Part shown: positions 24,217-32,519 of the stretch, piece by piece
Layout of the letters: every line of letters starts with the position of its first letter
Position numbering within the stretch: the stretch's first letter is position 1
Assembly: GCA_011525695.1 (NCBI GenBank)
Contig: WYBX01000062.1
Location: 1 to 51,799, forward strand
Length of the DNA: 51,799 nt
Direction: 5' to 3'
From: Verrucomicrobiia bacterium
GTDB lineage: Bacteria; Verrucomicrobiota; Verrucomicrobiia; Opitutales; Opitutaceae
Notes under the pieces: generated by a model
Seen by the model: the letters and a program-made list of their open reading frames with translations, nothing else
Told to the model about the DNA's origin: nothing
Databases searched by the model: none
Made by a program: the position numbers and the translations under genes

Positions 24217-26424
24217 ATGGCTGTGCCCCGTATCCATTTTCTTCTGCCGCCACGCGGGTGGATGGCAGGCGTCATCCTGATCGGGGCCGCGGCGGCCCTC
24301 ACCGCTGCGGACACGCCGCCGCCATCGCCGGAACCGGCGGCCGTCGCACCGGCTGCCGCGGAGATTACCCCGCCCGGCCCGGTGGTCGCCAACACCGATT
24401 GCATGGACTGCCACGAGGCGGAGCTGATTCCCGCAGCCAACGGAAAGCCGGAGCACTGGGATGGCATCCGGGCCGAATTGTTCACCCGTTCGGTGCATGG
24501 GGGGCTGAATTGCATCGACTGCCACGCGAGCATCACCTCGGCGGATCATCCCGCGGAACTGCCGCCCGCCCAGTGCGCCTCCTGCCACCAGGACGAGGTC
24601 GCGCAATATGCGACCAGCATCCACGGCATGAGCCACCAGATGGGGGCATCCGAGGCCGCGTCCTGCGCCAGCTGCCACGGCACGCATGACATGGTCCCGG
24701 TGAAGCAGTTCGACTCCCGGGTCTTCAAGCTGAACCTCCCGAAAACCTGCGGCACCTGCCACGACAACGAGACGCTCGCGAAAAATTACCGGATCGGGAC
24801 CAAGGAAATCAGCGGCCATTATCTCGACAGCATCCATGGCCGCGCCCTCACCCAGATGGGGCTGATCGTGGCCCCCTCCTGCAACGACTGCCACGGCGTC
24901 CACGACATCAAGCGCAGCGTCGACCGCGATTCACGGTCGAATCATGCGAACATTGCGACCACCTGCGGCACGTGCCACCTGGGCATCGAGGAAATCTACG
25001 ATGCCAGCGTTCATGGCCAGCTGCTCACCCAGGGGGATCAGAAGGGCCCGGTCTGCACCGATTGCCATACCGCGCACGACATCGAGAAGCCCACGACCGC
25101 TCATTTCAAGGCGAACAGCGACGTGAGCTGCGGCAAATGCCACGAGGATCGGCTGGAGCACTATCGCGAAACCTACCACGGCAAGGCGATGGCGCTTGGG
25201 CAGCCCAATGTGGCCTCGGATGTCGCCGCGTGCTACGATTGCCACGGACATCATGATGTTTTTCCGGTGCACGATGAGCGCTCCCGGCTGCACAAGGACA
25301 AGATCGTCGAGACCTGCCAGCAATGCCACCCCGGCGCGAACGAGCGGTTCACCGAATACCAGCCGCATGCCAATCCGCTGGACGCGGAAAACTACCCCAC
25401 GCTGAACAAGGTGTTCTGGTTCATGACCACGCTGCTTGTCAGTGTGTTCACGTTCTTCGCGCTGCATACGATCCTCTGGCTGGTCCGCTCGATCTACCTC
25501 TTCCTCCATGACTCGAAGACCTTCCGCGAGGCGAAGACGCAGGCGCATGTGGATGACGATGTCTTCACCCGGTTCACCCCCTTCGAGCGCTTCCTGCACC
25601 TGATGATGGTGACCAGCTTCCTCGCGCTGGTGATCACGGGCATGCCGCTGAAGTTCTACTACACCGACTGGGCGCACACCATGTTCCGACTGCTCGGCAG
25701 CGCGGAGGTCGCCCGGACGCTCCACCATTACGCCGCCGTCGTCACGTTCGCGTACTTCATCCTCCACCTGATGGCCCTGCTGCATGGATTCTGGCGCAAC
25801 CGCGGCAACCTGCGCGATCCTGCCACCGGCCGGATCACGCTGCGGCGGATCTGGGGCATCATCTTCCACCCGGATTCAATGGTGCCTTCGCTGCAGGACT
25901 GGCGCGACTTCGTGGCGCACAACAAATGGTTCTTCGGCAAGGGCCCGAAGCCGCAGTTCGACCGCTGGACCTATTGGGAGCGTTTCGACTACTTCGCCGT
26001 GTTCTGGGGCGTCGCCATCATCGGCTTCTCCGGGCTGATCCTGTGGTTCCCGAAGTTCTTCACGCTCTTCATGCCCGGCTGGATCATCAACATCGCCATG
26101 GTGGTCCATTCCGACGAGGCGCTCCTCGCCGCCGGCTTCATCTTCTCGTTCCATTTCTTCAATACGCATTTCCGGATCGAGAAGTTCCCGATGGATACGG
26201 TCATCTTCTCGGGCCGGATCTCGAAGACGGAAATGCTGCATGAACGGCGCCGCTGGTACGATCGGCTGCTCGCCGCCGGCAAATTGGACGTGTACCGAAT
26301 CAAGGCCGACGACTGGGAAGGCCGGAAGAACATCGCCAAAGCCTTCGGCTTCCTCTTCTTCGGCACCGGCCTGGTCCTGCTGGCCCTGATCATCTACGCC
26401 ATGGTGTCGCGACTGGGACACTGA
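24217..26424 (+). CDS. CbcL-like 11-heme cytochrome c / cytochrome b fusion
   Basis: A 735-residue inner-membrane protein. After an N-terminal helix (about 14-31), residues 60-370 carry eleven CxxCH motifs: CMDCH, CIDCH, CASCH, CASCH, CGTCH, CNDCH, CGTCH, CTDCH, CGKCH, CYDCH, CQQCH. Residues from about 390 on form a cytochrome b domain of the formate-dehydrogenase gamma/HydC type, with His-bearing helices (FERFLHLMMVTSFLALVITG, TLHHYAAVVTFAYFILHLMA, AAGFIFSFHFFNTHFRIEKF). This matches Geobacter CbcL, a menaquinol oxidase used for low-potential extracellular iron reduction, although here the c part has more hemes than I recall for CbcL. The family likeness is direct; the terminal acceptor is inference. 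It has its own leader with a palindrome. Confidence 0.9.
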   Translation: MAVPRIHFLLPPRGWMAGVILIGAAAALTAADTPPPSPEPAAVAPAAAEITPPGPVVANTDCMDCHEAELIPAANGKPEHWDGIRAELFTRSVHGGLNCIDCHASITSADHPAELPPAQCASCHQDEVAQYATSIHGMSHQMGASEAASCASCHGTHDMVPVKQFDSRVFKLNLPKTCGTCHDNETLAKNYRIGTKEISGHYLDSIHGRALTQMGLIVAPSCNDCHGVHDIKRSVDRDSRSNHANIATTCGTCHLGIEEIYDASVHGQLLTQGDQKGPVCTDCHTAHDIEKPTTAHFKANSDVSCGKCHEDRLEHYRETYHGKAMALGQPNVASDVAACYDCHGHHDVFPVHDERSRLHKDKIVETCQQCHPGANERFTEYQPHANPLDAENYPTLNKVFWFMTTLLVSVFTFFALHTILWLVRSIYLFLHDSKTFREAKTQAHVDDDVFTRFTPFERFLHLMMVTSFLALVITGMPLKFYYTDWAHTMFRLLGSAEVARTLHHYAAVVTFAYFILHLMALLHGFWRNRGNLRDPATGRITLRRIWGIIFHPDSMVPSLQDWRDFVAHNKWFFGKGPKPQFDRWTYWERFDYFAVFWGVAIIGFSGLILWFPKFFTLFMPGWIINIAMVVHSDEALLAAGFIFSFHFFNTHFRIEKFPMDTVIFSGRISKTEMLHERRRWYDRLLAAGKLDVYRIKADDWEGRKNIAKAFGFLFFGTGLVLLALIIYAMVSRLGH

Positions 26425-26435
26425 GCCCATGAGAA

Positions 26436-26464
26436 AGGCGGCCCCTGCGGAGCAGAGGCCGCCT
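26436..26464. terminator. Hairpin between convergent genes
   Basis: A perfect 8-bp stem (26436-26443 with 26457-26464, aggcggcc/ggccgcct) and a 13-nt loop, 11 bases after the CbcL-like stop and 20 bases before the end of the convergent small gene. There is only a short pyrimidine tract on the minus strand. A bidirectional transcript end is likely. Confidence 0.5.
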
Positions 26465-26484
26465 CCAGTGCGCTGGGCGGAGAA

Positions 26485-26688
26485 TCAGGCCGCCAGTCCA
26501 AAGCGCTCACGCCGGCAGGCGTGCACAACCGCAAACTGGGTCGCGGCCACCGGCCGGGAGTAATCGGAGCAGATGATGCTCAGCAGCGCGGCGGCGAAAA
26601 GCGCCGTACCGGCGATGGCAAAGCTGACGGGGAGGAGGATGAACGCGGCGAGCGCGGCGATGAAGGAGAGGGCGGGAATCTTTTTCAT
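26485..26688 (-). CDS. Small hydrophobic membrane protein, Opitutaceae type
   Basis: A 67-residue product with two hydrophobic stretches (about 4-20 and 22-40: MKKIPALSFIAALAAFILL and VSFAIAGTALFAAALLSII), then a polar tail with SDYSRPV. Proteins with this MKKIPALSF start recur in Opitutaceae, from memory, and have no assigned role. The frame is open upstream, but the ATG at 26688 starts the typical sequence. It is convergent with the CbcL-like gene and lies 128 bp downstream of the hybrid kinase gene. Confidence 0.6.
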   Translation of the reverse strand: MKKIPALSFIAALAAFILLPVSFAIAGTALFAAALLSIICSDYSRPVAATQFAVVHACRRERFGLAA

Positions 26689-26816
26689 GAGCAGGAGTGG
26701 TTGGCTCAAGAACCCGGACCTCCCGGCAAAGTTACAACAATCTTGATTCCACCCGCCGCACCAGCTCCAGACGGCGATCCACCTGGCCGGACTGCGGCTG
26801 CCAGCGGCGTCGATCG

Positions 26817-28616
26817 TCAGCGCAGCTCGAGCTGCGGCGACGCGACCCACCGCCGCAGGACACGCGCCAGTTCGGCGCGTCGCACCGGCTTTTCAATGAA
26901 GTCGCACATGCCAACGGTGGAACACCTGGCACGATCCGCCGCCGAAGTGTTGGCCGTCAGTGCGACGATCGGCGGCGCCGAATTGCCCGCCGCCGCCCGA
27001 ATCCGCTCGGTCGTCGTGAAGCCATCCATCTCCGGCATCTGGCAGTCCATGAAGATCAGTGCAAATTTCCGGTTCTGCGCCCGTTCGATGGCATCCATCC
27101 CGCTGGGGACGACTTCCACGGTGCAACCCAGCCGCGTGAGCAACTGGGACGACACCGACCGGCTGATCTCATCGTCGTCCACCACCAGGACTGCAGGCCC
27201 GGTCGCGGCGGGAGTCGGCTCCCCAAAGGGTGGCCGCGAGGCAATCAGTCGCGTCGCATCCCCCTCCGGCGCCCCGCGGATGGCCTCGAGGAGCAGTTCC
27301 GATCGGAGCAGCGGTTTGCGCAGTAGCGCCGCAATCGGGAAACTCGTCCCGGCGGACAGGCGCGCCTCGGGATGCCGCGACATCAACACCAGTCGCGTTC
27401 CCTGCAGCACCGGATCCGTCACCGTGAGCCTGGCAATGTCCGCTGAGCGCTCGTTCGCAATCTCCTCGTCCATCAGCAGGACCAGTTCGCGGGCCTCCGC
27501 CTCGTGCGCATCTCGCAGCAGTTCGAGCGCGGACGCCAGGGTGTCCGTCACGTCATGATCAATCCCCATCCGCGTGAGCAGGGCCGACGCTGCCAGCCGC
27601 GAAGCGGACAGCCGGTCCAGGACCACGACATGCAACCCGCGGGTCTGCACGCGGTCGGCGACCGGTTGCTCCGCTTCGGCCGGGAGCGAGAGCACCACCC
27701 AGTATTCCGAACCGCTTTCCGGCAGATTGCGCGCACCGATCCGCCCCCCCATCAACTCGACCAGCCGTTTGCTGATGGCCAGTTCCAGGCCCGATCCGCC
27801 GAATTTCCGGGCCATGGCGGAATCGGAGTGCGCCAGCCGATCGAAAATCGAGGCCTGCATCTCCTCCGGAATCGCAGTGCCGGTATCGCTGACGGTGAAA
27901 TGCAACGAGGTTCCGGCCGCATTCGCCTCCGGCGGCGAACCGCCAAGCTCCACGCGCAGGACCACGCGGCCACGGAGGGTGAACTTGAGGGCGTTCGAGA
28001 CCAGGTTGAGGAAGACCTGCCGCAGCCGCAGGGCATCGCCGGTGACGTGGAGCGGCACGTCGGGCGCGATGATCAGCACGAGTTCCAAACCTTTCAGCAG
28101 GGAAAGCGGCGACAGGTGCTCGATCACGGCGATCAACGGCTGCCGGAGATCGAACGCCTCCCGCGCGATCGTGATCTTCCCCGTCTCGATGCTGGCAAAA
28201 TCCAGCACATCGTTCAGCGACTGGTGCAACGACTCGGCCGAGGCCCGCAATGTAATCAGGTGCTCCCGCTGGTGCGGCTTCAGCGCATTGTCGAGCAACA
28301 GGTCCGCCGACCCCATGATGCCGTTGAGATTCGCCCGGATGTCCCGGCTCAGGGTCGCCAGCATTTCGCTCTTCGCCTGGCTTTCGCGCGTCAGCGCCTC
28401 GTTCTGCTGGCAGGCCTGCGAAGCCCTCTCCTGCTCGTCGGCCAGCCGCCGCGCCTGCTCCGCCATTTCCGCCGCATGGCGGTTGCGCGAACGGTGCAAT
28501 TGCCAGCCGAGCACGGCGGCGGCGCCCCCTCCAACCAAGGCCATCACCACCGTCCACCCGGCCCCGGAAGGGGAGCCGGAGCTCGCGGCAAGCGCCAATG
28601 GAAGGGAGACGATCAT
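26817..28616 (-). CDS. Hybrid histidine kinase missing the phospho-histidine
   Basis: A 599-residue inner-membrane sensor-like protein. One helix (about 20-40) leads into a coiled coil (45-85), a DHp-like segment (86-150), an ATPase domain (about 185-313), a degenerate receiver (328-445) and a canonical receiver (475-595; Asp480-482, Asp524, Lys576). The H-box reads ATLSRDIRANLNGIMG where SHEIRTPLNGI is expected, so the phospho-accepting His is Arg91. The N-box Asn208 remains, but DTGTAIP and GGSGLELAIS deviate from the usual glycine boxes. It probably cannot autophosphorylate on the normal site. The start MIVSLPLAL at 28616 avoids overlap with the hydrolase gene, 49 bp upstream. Confidence 0.88.
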   Translation of the reverse strand: MIVSLPLALAASSGSPSGAGWTVVMALVGGGAAAVLGWQLHRSRNRHAAEMAEQARRLADEQERASQACQQNEALTRESQAKSEMLATLSRDIRANLNGIMGSADLLLDNALKPHQREHLITLRASAESLHQSLNDVLDFASIETGKITIAREAFDLRQPLIAVIEHLSPLSLLKGLELVLIIAPDVPLHVTGDALRLRQVFLNLVSNALKFTLRGRVVLRVELGGSPPEANAAGTSLHFTVSDTGTAIPEEMQASIFDRLAHSDSAMARKFGGSGLELAISKRLVELMGGRIGARNLPESGSEYWVVLSLPAEAEQPVADRVQTRGLHVVVLDRLSASRLAASALLTRMGIDHDVTDTLASALELLRDAHEAEARELVLLMDEEIANERSADIARLTVTDPVLQGTRLVLMSRHPEARLSAGTSFPIAALLRKPLLRSELLLEAIRGAPEGDATRLIASRPPFGEPTPAATGPAVLVVDDDEISRSVSSQLLTRLGCTVEVVPSGMDAIERAQNRKFALIFMDCQMPEMDGFTTTERIRAAAGNSAPPIVALTANTSAADRARCSTVGMCDFIEKPVRRAELARVLRRWVASPQLELR

Positions 28617-28665
28617 GGCAGTGACAACCTGCTGGTGGCATCTCCATCCGACCCGGACGGAAACG

Positions 28666-29556
28666 TCACGCCAGTTTCCTCCCGAAAAATTCGAGCGTAC
28701 GCGACCACGAAAGTTTGGCGGCTGCCTCATCGTAGCGCGGCGTCGTGTCGTTGTGGAATCCATGGTGCACTCCCGGGTAGATGTGCGCCTGGTATTCAAT
28801 CCGGCTTTCCTTCAAGGCCTGTTCGTAGGCGGGCCAGCCGGCATTCACCCGGGTGTCCAGCTCCGCATAATGCAGCAGCAGCGCCCCTTTGATTCGCGCG
28901 GCCTCCGCGGCCGATGGCTGTCCGCCGTAATACGGCACTGCGGCCCGGATGAGATCCGGCACCCGCCAGGCCAGCGTGTTGGCCATCAGTCCCCCGAAGC
29001 AGAAACCGACGACGCCCAGCTTCCCGTTGCAGGCCTCGTGCCCGTGGAGAAACCGTGCCGCCGCGACAAAATCGGCGGTAATCTTCGCGCGATCCAGCTT
29101 TGCCTGCATGGCCCGCCCTTCGTCATCATTACCTGGATACCCGCCGAGGGGATAAAGGGCATCCGGCGCGAAAGCCACGTACCCCGCCAGTGCCACGCGG
29201 CGCGCGACGTCCTCGATGTACGGATTCAGCCCGCGGTTTTCATGCACGACCACCACCCCGGCGAGCCGGCCGGGCGCCCGTGCCGGTCGCGCCAGCAGCC
29301 CCCGCATTTCCCCGTGGCCCTCGGGCGAGGGATACTTGACCTGGCTCGAACTCACCCGCGGATCACCCGCCGGCACCTCGGCCGCCAGCGCGTACTGGGG
29401 GCTGAGCATCTCGAGCAGTGCGGCGGCCGTCACGCCGCCCGCGGCAAACTTGCCGGCGTGCTGCAGGAACGAGCGCCGGTCGATCTGGCCGTGGACATAA
29501 CGATCGTAAAGCACGAGCAGTTCCTGATCGAATTCGCGGGCAGTCTTGCGTTCCAT
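28666..29556 (-). CDS. Dienelactone hydrolase family protein, exported
   Basis: A 296-residue alpha/beta-hydrolase of the dienelactone hydrolase family. The triad is visible: nucleophile Cys186 in GFCFGG, Asp234 in AELDTRV, His265 in PGVHHGF. The N-terminus has DRRSFLQHAGKFAAGGVTAAALL at 26-48, a Tat-like signal placed after a 25-residue charged leader, so the enzyme is probably exported folded. Family members act on dienelactones or other small esters; the real substrate is unknown. The hybrid kinase gene follows 49 bp later on the same strand, and the dehydratase gene is divergent upstream. Confidence 0.9.
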   Translation of the reverse strand: MERKTAREFDQELLVLYDRYVHGQIDRRSFLQHAGKFAAGGVTAAALLEMLSPQYALAAEVPAGDPRVSSSQVKYPSPEGHGEMRGLLARPARAPGRLAGVVVVHENRGLNPYIEDVARRVALAGYVAFAPDALYPLGGYPGNDDEGRAMQAKLDRAKITADFVAAARFLHGHEACNGKLGVVGFCFGGLMANTLAWRVPDLIRAAVPYYGGQPSAAEAARIKGALLLHYAELDTRVNAGWPAYEQALKESRIEYQAHIYPGVHHGFHNDTTPRYDEAAAKLSWSRTLEFFGRKLA

Positions 29557-29745
29557 GGGGAGTGTGGGGTTGCGGGTTGCGAAACCGTGGGCGGACGCCC
29601 CGAATCGTTGCCTCTAATGGAGCCGATGTCGCGTCAGAAAATTTTGGGGACCTCGCTGTGCCCGAGCGTCCCGGCAGTTGCTCCCCGCGCTCCCATCCGA
29701 TCTTCGGGCTAGCGGCGCTGCCCGGGGCGTGATGTCCTATGCGAC

Positions 29746-30690
29746 ATGCATCCTCCGCCGCGACTCGAGGAAATCCGGCAGGCGCACGAGCGCATCCGGC
29801 CGCACATTCATCGCACCCCCGTGCTCACCAGTGCGCTGCTCGATCGCGAATCCGGCGCCCGGCTCTTCTTCAAGTGCGAGAACTTTCAGAAGGCCGGCGC
29901 CTTCAAGTCACGCGGGGCGTGCAACGCGGTTTTCTCGCTATCCGCTGCGGAGGCTGCCCGGGGCGTTGCCACCCATTCCTCCGGCAATCATGCCGCCGCA
30001 CTCGCCCGTGCCGCCGCCCTCCGCGGCATCTCCGCCCACATCGTGATGCCGCAGAATGCCTCCGCGCCGAAACGCCAATCCGTCGCCGGCTTCGGTGGGC
30101 AAATTGTGCTGTGCGAACCCACCCTCGCCGCCCGGGAAAGCACGTGTGCCGAAGTGATTGCCCGAACCGGCGCCACGTTGATCCACCCTTACAATGACGA
30201 TCGGATCATCGCCGGCCAGGCCACCGCCGCCGTCGAATTCCTCGAGGAAGTTCCGGACCTCGACGTCGTGATCACCCCGGTCGGAGGGGGGGGCCTGCTC
30301 AGCGGCACCGCAATTGCCGCCAAATCCCTGCGACCCGGTATCCGGGTCCTCGGAGCGGAGCCGCTTCAGGCCGATGATGCCGCCGAATCGCTGCGCGCCG
30401 GACGAATTGTGGATAAACCTGCCCGGACCATCGCTGACGGGCTCCGCACCCTGCTCGGGGACCGTACGTTCCCGATTATCCAGGCCAACGTGGATGGCAT
30501 CGCCACCGCCAGCGAGGATGGGATTGTTGCTGCGATGCGCCGGCTCTGGGAGGTGCTCAAGATTCTGGTCGAGCCTAGCAGCGCAGTGCCATCCGCGGTT
30601 ATTCGTGAGCATCCCGAACTTTTCGCCGGCCAGCGGGTTGGCATCATCCTGAGCGGTGGCAACGTCGATTTGGATGCGTTGCCCTGGTAA
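29746..30690 (+). CDS. PLP-dependent threonine/serine dehydratase
   Basis: A 314-residue fold-type II PLP enzyme of the threonine dehydratase/serine racemase group. The PLP Lys54 is in GAFKSRGA, SSGNHAAA binds the substrate carboxylate, and the phosphate-binding glycine loop is PVGGGGLLSG near residue 180; SGGNVDLD closes the domain. Only the catalytic domain is present; the ACT regulatory domain of biosynthetic IlvA is absent, so a catabolic dehydratase or serine racemase is likely and cannot be separated by eye. It is divergent from the hydrolase gene with a 189-bp gap. Confidence 0.92.
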   Translation: MHPPPRLEEIRQAHERIRPHIHRTPVLTSALLDRESGARLFFKCENFQKAGAFKSRGACNAVFSLSAAEAARGVATHSSGNHAAALARAAALRGISAHIVMPQNASAPKRQSVAGFGGQIVLCEPTLAARESTCAEVIARTGATLIHPYNDDRIIAGQATAAVEFLEEVPDLDVVITPVGGGGLLSGTAIAAKSLRPGIRVLGAEPLQADDAAESLRAGRIVDKPARTIADGLRTLLGDRTFPIIQANVDGIATASEDGIVAAMRRLWEVLKILVEPSSAVPSAVIREHPELFAGQRVGIILSGGNVDLDALPW

Positions 30691-30780
30691 CCGCGCCTCC
30701 CGGCTATTGCCTCTGGAAGCGAGTCGCAGGCCACACTTCAACGCCTCCCAATCCGCAAGTCCCCTGGGACCCGCGCCGCT

Positions 30781-30817
30781 TGCGATTTCGGTGTCTCAGC
30801 TGCGACACTAAATCGCA
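30781..30817. repeat. Imperfect 37-bp palindrome related to the one at 44847
   Basis: Outer arms tgcgattt / aaatcgca (30781-30788, 30810-30817) and inner arms gtgtc / gacac surround a cagctg core. It shares the layout cgatt..tgtcgcagctgcgaca..aatcg with the perfect palindrome at 44847-44878, so the two look like members of one dispersed element. It lies 90 bases after the dehydratase stop and may act as a transcript end. Confidence 0.6.
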
Positions 30818-30924
30818 CCCCCTGTGCTGCGCGGTCCTGCGCTCGCCAGCCGGAAACTTGGTGCATCTTCAGGTCCCCAAAAGTTTTTTTGGAAATTTTG
30901 AGCGTTTATCGATCGGCCGCGTCT

Positions 30925-31032
30925 TTCCTGTGTAGTCAGCACCGTCCTGGTAAGACGGTGAATGTTTGTAGTTCTACGGTTTGCTTGGTGTTAGGTCACA
31001 AAAGGCCGCTCGGTTTCGGGCGGCCTTTTGTG
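30925..31032 (+). ncRNA. Candidate small RNA ending in an intrinsic terminator
   Basis: About 100 non-coding bases that fold into a 7-bp hairpin (caccgtc/gacggtg at about 30940-30960), a short gtag/ctac hairpin (about 30969-30978) and a 13-bp terminator stem (30997-31009 with 31020-31032). The surrounding DNA is AT-richer than average (30870-30915). No protein frame fits. It is too far from tRNA-Leu (285 bp) to be its leader. I do not recognise the RNA family; SRP RNA and tmRNA signatures were not found. The 5' end is approximate. Confidence 0.4.
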
Positions 31033-31316
31033 TTTCCGGCGATTTGAGCCGGCTGGGGCACCACGGCGTGGAAGTGAAATCCAGCGGCAAATCGACCGTA
31101 TTTAATCTCTGAATGTCAATGGGTAACACGCGGCCTTCATGGGCCGACGGACCCACCGTCGCCGGGAGGCAGTCATGAACGCTTCCGGCCCCCAAGGCCG
31201 CCTCCCAGTAGCCTACTTCTGTTCTCAACCAACTTCCGCTCGCCTTACGCTCGGGAACGAAGTGGGGGCCAAGAAGGTTTGCCCTCCTGCAGGCGGCTTC
31301 GCAACGTCGACCCCGC

Positions 31317-31401
31317 GCCCGGGTGGTGGAATTGGCAGACACGCCAGACTTAGGATCTGGTGTCGAAAGACGTGCAGGTTCGAGTCCTGTCCCGGGCACC
31401 A
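31317..31401 (+). tRNA. tRNA-Leu (anticodon TAG)
   Basis: An 85-nt gene with encoded CCA. The acceptor arms GCCCGGG (31317-31323) and CCCGGGC (31391-31397) pair fully. The anticodon stem CCAGA/TCTGG encloses loop CTTAGGA, giving anticodon TAG, which reads leucine CUA codons. A long variable arm, typical of class II tRNAs, and the T-arm loop TTCGAGT are present. No duplicated 3' end that would mark an integration site was seen in the window. Confidence 0.97.
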
Positions 31402-31430
31402 GATGTGAAAGCCCGCAACCGTCTGGTTGG

Positions 31431-31607
31431 TCATTGCATCGAAAGGGCGGGCGTTGGCGGGAGGCCCACCGAAGCATGCGCTTCACTTCCGGATTTCGGG
31501 CTCAGAGCCCACGCGAGCAGCGTGCATACCAGCACGGCGGCAAACACCGGCAACAGGCGCCCCGAAAGTTCGGCATGCGCGCCGGCAAAGCCTGATAATT
31601 CAGGCAC
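31431..31607 (-). pseudogene. Possible remnant of a small membrane protein gene
   Basis: On the minus strand a 58-codon frame from a GTG reads ELSGRLLPVFAAVLVCTLLA and ends in SPKSG plus a polar tail, one convincing hydrophobic helix. The frame stays open upstream without a start to about 31720 (WRAQLRFDDAAGL). An ATG in another frame at about 31724 (MPKPLAPAPETTGS) could be the original start, which would imply a frameshift near 31670. No family is recognised and chance is possible. The rest of 31402-31887 shows no other gene. Confidence 0.25.
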
Positions 31608-31887
31608 GCGCTCCGCGGCGATGCTGCCGGCCGTCAGGCCGGCGGCATCGTCGAATCGCAGCTGCGCGCGCCAGCGAGTGGATGCTGCCGGTGGTTTCAG
31701 GCGCCGGCGCGAGCGGCTTCGGCATTGAAATGACTTGTCTGAGTTTCGCGGTCGCTGCGGGACCGGGGGTCGGCCTCGCTGATCACGGGCTCATCCTACG
31801 CGGATCGGGAAAGAAAATCCTTTTCCCAAACTGATCATTTCCTTATCTGATCCTGACCAACCCCACTGTTACCCCTTGGGCGATCCC

Positions 31888-32379
31888 ATGATTCACCGTT
31901 TCGTCGATTTCGAGATCGACGAGAACACCCGCGAAGTCCGCGCAGGTGCGCAGGTGCTCCCGCTGCAGCCGCGGGTGTTCGACCTGCTCGTCTACCTGGC
32001 CCGGAACTCCAGGCACGTGGTGCCGAAGGACGAGCAGCTCGATTCGGTCTGGCCCGGCGTGATCGTGACGGATGCCTCGCTGCAGCGGGCGGTAAGCCTG
32101 GCCCGCAGCGCGCTCGCGGATGTCGGAACCACCGGGGCCATCCGCACGCATGCGCGGCAGGGCTACCGGCTGTGCGTCGAGCCGGCCCCGGCGGTGACAT
32201 CACCGGCCCCGCCAGCTGCAACGCCGGCGGCAACCGCCAGCACCCAGGCGTTGGGGCGCGCGCATGCCGCCTATGCAACGAGGGCGACCAGGAATCCGCC
32301 CGCGTCGAACTCGATGCTGCAGTCACGGTATTCAAGCAGGCCGGGGCCGACGGGCTCCTCAGACAGTGCAAGCAATTGA
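31888..32379 (+). CDS. Winged-helix DNA-binding protein, probably truncated
   Basis: A 163-residue product whose first 100 residues are an OmpR/CadC-type winged helix: FEIDENTREVRAGAQVLPLQ, PRVFDLLVYLARNSRHVVPK, then the recognition-helix region TDASLQRAVSLARSAL and the wing THARQGYRL. After an Ala/Pro/Thr linker the sequence becomes low-complexity. In the next frame the DNA still encodes TPR-like sequence (see 32250-32426), so this looks like the head of a large winged-helix/TPR regulator with an internal deletion and frameshift. ATG 31888 is used; a TTG lies four codons upstream. It may still be expressed as a small DNA-binding protein. Confidence 0.6.
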   Translation: MIHRFVDFEIDENTREVRAGAQVLPLQPRVFDLLVYLARNSRHVVPKDEQLDSVWPGVIVTDASLQRAVSLARSALADVGTTGAIRTHARQGYRLCVEPAPAVTSPAPPAATPAATASTQALGRAHAAYATRATRNPPASNSMLQSRYSSRPGPTGSSDSASN

Positions 32380-32426
32380 GACCCGTCGCCGCCGGCCGTC
32401 GTAACCGGGTCCGGGTGCCCGGTTGA
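32250..32426 (+). pseudogene. Out-of-frame TPR-like tail of the winged-helix gene
   Basis: A different frame from the winged-helix head reads CNEGDQESARVELDAAVTVF and KQAGADGLLRQCK, which resembles the last TPR-like helices of large transcriptional activators (ARxELxxAxxxFxxxGA). Together with 31888-32250 it suggests a longer gene that lost its centre and shifted frame. There is no independent start or ribosome-binding site. Confidence 0.35.
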
Positions 32427-32519
32427 GCGGCCGCCCGGAGCGAAGGAGCAAATCGGGTTTCGCGAGCACGCGGCGAAGTCGCCGGCCCGTCCACGAATTA
32501 TACCCCGAGTTTCCGCCGC

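Noticed and set aside
31317..31401. tRNA-Leu as an integration site of a mobile element
   Set aside because: No duplicated tRNA 3' end, integrase or phage gene was found in the window.
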